From the NCBI GenBank assembly GCA_027576995.1, contig JANBQC010000794.1:1-10524 (forward strand): a DNA stretch of 10,524 nt, in the 5' to 3' direction. Numbering within the stretch: position 1 is the stretch's first letter; each line of letters starts with the position of its first letter. The stretch comes from Dimargaris cristalligena (Eukaryota > Kickxellomycota > Dimargaritomycetes > Dimargaritales > Dimargaritaceae). A program made the translations under genes and the position numbers. Shown in pieces: positions 7,249 through 10,524 of this stretch. The notes below the pieces were generated by a model. The model ran no database searches. It worked only from the letters and a program-made list of their open reading frames with translations, and was not told the origin of the DNA.

Positions 7249-9624
7249 TTAGGGATTACTCGGCTCGGTTGATAACTTCGTATGCTGTATCCGCGCCGGA
7301 TCCCACTCGTCGTCGAGGGACTCAGTAACGTACTGAACTGACCGTACGGATCGGTTAGGTGTATTAGCCGCCCACGGGTTATTACTATGTTCCGAGTCAC
7401 TCTCGTCAACGCCATCACTAGCGTCGTCTTGGTCACTGATTGTTTCGTATTGGCTCCGATCGTAGGATAAGTCGGGTACTACCGTATCTACCTGCACATT
7501 TGGGTAATCTGCGACAAGACGCTTACTGCCAGGGGAATGGGGACGCCTGTATGAATCGGTTTCCGAGTGGAGACTGGTCTCGCCCAGGGATAAAGTGTGT
7601 AGGGACTTCGGAAGGGTCCGGATGTCCTGGACCGAGGCTGATTTGGTCCCTCTTGTAAAATGGACGGGGTCAGTGTAGTCATCTATGTCTTCATCCTCCG
7701 CCACCATCGGGTTGCCGTCATCACTGTCCGAATCTATACAATGATGCCCAGGGGTTGGTAGATGATTGGTCCGAAGTGATGGTGAAAGGCCCTCTTCGTC
7801 GCTGGGTGACCCATCGAAAAACGTATCATCGAGTGTGCCAAAATCGGAAGTAATCGCCTGTTGGGCATCAAAACGTTTAGCTGAGAGTGAGGGTATGCTG
7901 GCGCGTTTGGTCCGGGGAGCTGCCACTGATTTGGAAACAATACTGGCCAAGGCCTGCCGCTCGTGGGGTTGGCTCGATTTGTACCTTCGCGTGGGGCCCA
8001 AGGAGGTGTCTGCACCTATGACAGGTCCCATATCCCCTCGCTTGAGAGGGATCGGGTTCTGAATAGGGGCATGCAGTCCGCTGGCATGGTTGTCCTCACT
8101 TTGGCTTCGGCTATTTTCTGAGCCAACGTGCGCCACCTCCACATGACTATCCCCAATGTCTTCCTCATCGTCATCCTCTGTATCGAGAAGTCGAGCCCAG
8201 TCAATCTCCCACTCAGCCGCCTCGGGCCCACTGACCTCCTGCAGCCGGGTGGCCAATTCGCGTTGTCCTCGCTGGGCCCGGTAATACCAATCCCGAGTCT
8301 GTTGTTGTAGCAGCGGCAGTTTCAAAAACGCCCAAATGTAATCAAGCCCGGTGACATCCCGGGAACTCCCTCCACTCGGCGACGCGGTAGTTATGGGTGA
8401 AGCCAGATTCAGGGTGGGTGTGGTGGGACCTCGTGATGATGAGGATGTCCGCGGTAGGACACTAGCGCCTCCTACCACGGTTGCGGCGGCGGGTCCCTTG
8501 GGTTTACTAGGAGGTGCCCCAAGTGCACATTCACAATAGCGTAAGATAATAGTGTCAGCGGGGTCTTGAATTTCCGCCGAACTCAGTAGCCATGGGTGGG
8601 TCGAAGACCCCTCCATGGTTGGTAGGGTGTATTGCTTTTGTTCTCGCAGCCGTCGGTCGCGTTGCCGGATACGCTGGCGGGTAATCCGGGCCAGTGCCGT
8701 TCGAATTTCGGCGGGGGTGACCGCCCGTTGCTCAGTGCGGTCCAGAAAATTACCGATCAACAGCGTCGTAAGGTGGTGCGGGATTCGCTGCAACTCCGCT
8801 AGTGCATACTCGAAGGTCCAACGTTTGGACAGGTCAAAGAGAACCAATACGCAGTTAGTATTACTGTACACGTTAACCGTTTCGGCGTCTAAACCCACGT
8901 CGGCTGGTGGCTGATCGGCAGTTGGGGAGGCTGATGAAGGGTCCTGGGCAGGCGAGTTGGTCAATTTGAGGTGATGGCTAAGTTTCCGGCGCGCGGGGCT
9001 GCGGTCTACTACGTCCCATATTTCGGCCTTGACTCTCATTTGGTCCTCCTGTCGGTCCCATTTTATATGTGAGATGCCAATTTCGGAAGTGGGCTCATAT
9101 TCTGGCGGAGGGGGGAGGTTTTGGAGATGGTGGTCTAGTTACCGAATTGGGATAGGAAAGGTGGCCCAATGTAAAAATTAATAAGGCAATAGCTTTAGCA
9201 ACGAATTGACGGGTTTTGTTTCGCAACATTTTTTTTTTTTGCTCAGGATGTTCCAAAAGACATCAGTTAAAAACATTACAAGCAACTGAGGTATGGCCAA
9301 CAGTCAGGGGAATAAATGGAGAAGTCCGGGTTAATAAACTTACACAGGGTGGTTTTACCCGTTATTGTGTCTCCCCGAATGATGATTTTGACTATATGAT
9401 ATTAAATGTAAAAATAGTTTAGTACGCATTGCCGGTTTAGAAGGATTAGAAAAGGCTGGCATCCGAATAGAGGCAACTGATTGTGGCACAAAGGCTGCGT
9501 ATAGTGCGGTCAGCTGGATGAGTTCGGAAATTAGTCTTTACTTACGGTTCAGGTGAATGCCTTGCCGGAAACTAGAGTCGAGAGGCTTAACCGACCGCTC
9601 GCGGAATCCGGCGGCGGGGTCCAT
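7249..9624 (-). CDS. RABL6: RABL6-like (Rab-like protein 6 / Parf) GTPase
   Basis: Exons 9624-9546, 9391-9344 and 9134-7249 join to 670 residues (human RABL6 is about 729). RABL6 is an atypical Ras-superfamily protein with an N-terminal GTPase-like domain and a long disordered tail; its cellular role is poorly defined. Exon 1 ends GIHLNL, continuing KIIIRGDTITGKT (28-40), a P-loop that matches human MKIVIRGDRNTGKT. Then come EYEPTSEI (54-61, switch I) and VKAEIWDVVD (77-86), where Rabs have WDTAGQ. FDLSKRWTF follows at 142-150, GNFLD at 170-174 in the NKxD position, and RYCECALG at 241-248 in the SAK position. LKLPLLQQQ (313-321) matches human FNIPFLQLQ. The tail is acidic and Ser-rich, and keeps a conserved block with GNPMVAEDED (516-525). 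The start at 9624 is the only ATG after an in-frame stop. Two inserts relative to human flank the 241-248 motif, one Arg-rich (about 191-208). The human Lys-rich C-terminus is absent. Loss of the switch II Gly and Gln suggests weak or no GTP hydrolysis. Confidence 0.88.
9135..9343 (-). other. Intron 2 of the RABL6-like gene (209 nt)
   Basis: The donor is CTGT|GTAAGTT and the acceptor GTAACTAG|ACC, phase 1. The join gives TGKTTLYHHLQNLPP, aligned with TGKTALWHRLQGRPF of human RABL6. An in-frame TAA just before the acceptor shows that this stretch is not coding. Confidence 0.85.
9392..9545 (-). other. Intron 1 of the RABL6-like gene (154 nt)
   Basis: The donor is AACC|GTAAGTA and the acceptor ATCATATAG|TC, phase 1. 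The join restores GIHLNLKIIIRGD, matching GVQYNMKIVIRGD. A TAA lies in frame just upstream of the acceptor, and a TAAAC branch-like motif precedes it. Confidence 0.83.
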
Positions 9625-10524
9625 TGGCTTCGCTTGCTCATTGCCCTATAAATTAAACGAATAACCGAAGCGGGTGTATGCGTCCCGAATGGCCAATTGG
9701 GGCAAAATGTAGGTAAAATGCAAACCCATTTTAGTGCTGTTAGAGGAGTAGGTGTTATAGGGTCGGTTGGTAGTTGCCATATAGGTCCTGAGTAAAGTAA
9801 AAGGAGGGGAGGAGTGGGATTTTTACCATGTTGGTCGTTTGGAGAATTTGTCAATGGAATTTGGTAGGCAATGTACATGACCACCCGGGTTGGTAAACAA
9901 AATATGAAGGGAATGGACCCGTCAAAGTAATAGATGCGGTGGTTAGCAATGAACCATCTGAAAGATAGGTTTTGCGAATTCTTCAAGTGGGAGACTATTT
10001 CCTGAGAGTGATACATGGGCATAGTTAAGTGAGCTGGCCACGCCACAGCTAACTCTTTTGCACTGCAGCTACCATAATATGGGTGACACTCGACCCGGCT
10101 GGATAACCCTTAAATGGTGTGGGTATGGGAAAATAGGCGGGCGATTTATTTGGAAACAGTAATATTTGCCATATTCCATGGATTTTTTGTTTTACAGCCT
10201 AACTGAGCCTCTCCCATGCTATGTTACAGATAGCACTTTAATTTTACTTAGGATATTAGTATAGTCATTGAGACCATAAAAGGTGCATAATACTGTTTTT
10301 TTATGAACTAACAATACGGTGTTGTAAATTTTATATAGTGTACCGTTTATTAGGTCTTTAAGAAGTAATAGAGATAATTGCAAGTAAGAAGGGAACCTCC
10401 TAGATCCATGGAGGGGAGTGGGGGGTGCTGTATATGTCCATTACCAGTATGACAGAAATCCGAGTGGGGACCAAGTAAACTAGTAAATACTGAGGAGGGT
10501 TATTTAGGAAGAAGATATATAGGT
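9625..10524. other. Upstream region of the RABL6-like gene, no gene recognised
   Basis: About 900 bp of mixed, increasingly AT-rich DNA. A minus-strand open stretch runs from 10046 through the RABL6 exon 1 in a different frame, and ends at a TGA overlapping the end of that exon. It has no recognisable motifs. The region presumably carries the RABL6-like promoter, but I see no clear TATA or CCAAT element at a good distance. Confidence 0.6.

Overview
The window looks like nuclear DNA of a fungus, most likely an early-diverging, non-Dikarya lineage. Two genes are interrupted by introns that start GTAAG and end AG (154 to 340 nt). Coding DNA is moderately GC-rich and the DNA between genes is AT-rich. 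The gene set (Pch2/TRIP13 ATPase, mitochondrial short/branched-chain acyl-CoA dehydrogenase, RABL6-type GTPase) is opisthokont in character. A Zoopagomycota-like fungus is my best guess, but it rests on overall impression rather than on any search. There is no bacterial operon structure, CRISPR array, integrase, transposase or rRNA, and I found no convincing tRNA.

Layout from left to right. Positions 1-183 (+) are the last 60 codons of a Pch2/TRIP13 AAA+ ATPase, cut by the window edge. Positions 184 to about 1625 hold no gene I can support, only simple repeats. Positions 1903-3651 (+) encode a 582-residue protein of unknown function. It has an N-terminal signal peptide, a long Pro/Ser/Thr-rich middle and a more ordered C-terminal region. 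Upstream of it are a consensus TATA box and a two-codon upstream ORF. Positions 3886-5692 (-) are a three-exon gene for a 429-residue mitochondrial short/branched-chain acyl-CoA dehydrogenase, convergent with the secreted-protein gene. Positions 5738 to about 7043 are intergenic. Positions 7249-9624 (-) are a three-exon gene for a 670-residue RABL6-like GTPase. Its first two exons are short and easy to miss; the P-loop lies on a 48-nt exon. Positions 9625-10524 are its upstream region, with nothing recognisable.

The genes look like independent housekeeping or accessory loci (meiotic/spindle checkpoint ATPase, secretion, isoleucine/branched-chain catabolism in mitochondria, small-GTPase signalling). 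I see no sign that they form one pathway. The least-described items are the secreted protein and the architecture of the RABL6 homologue. I did not find clear evidence of a novel multi-gene system.
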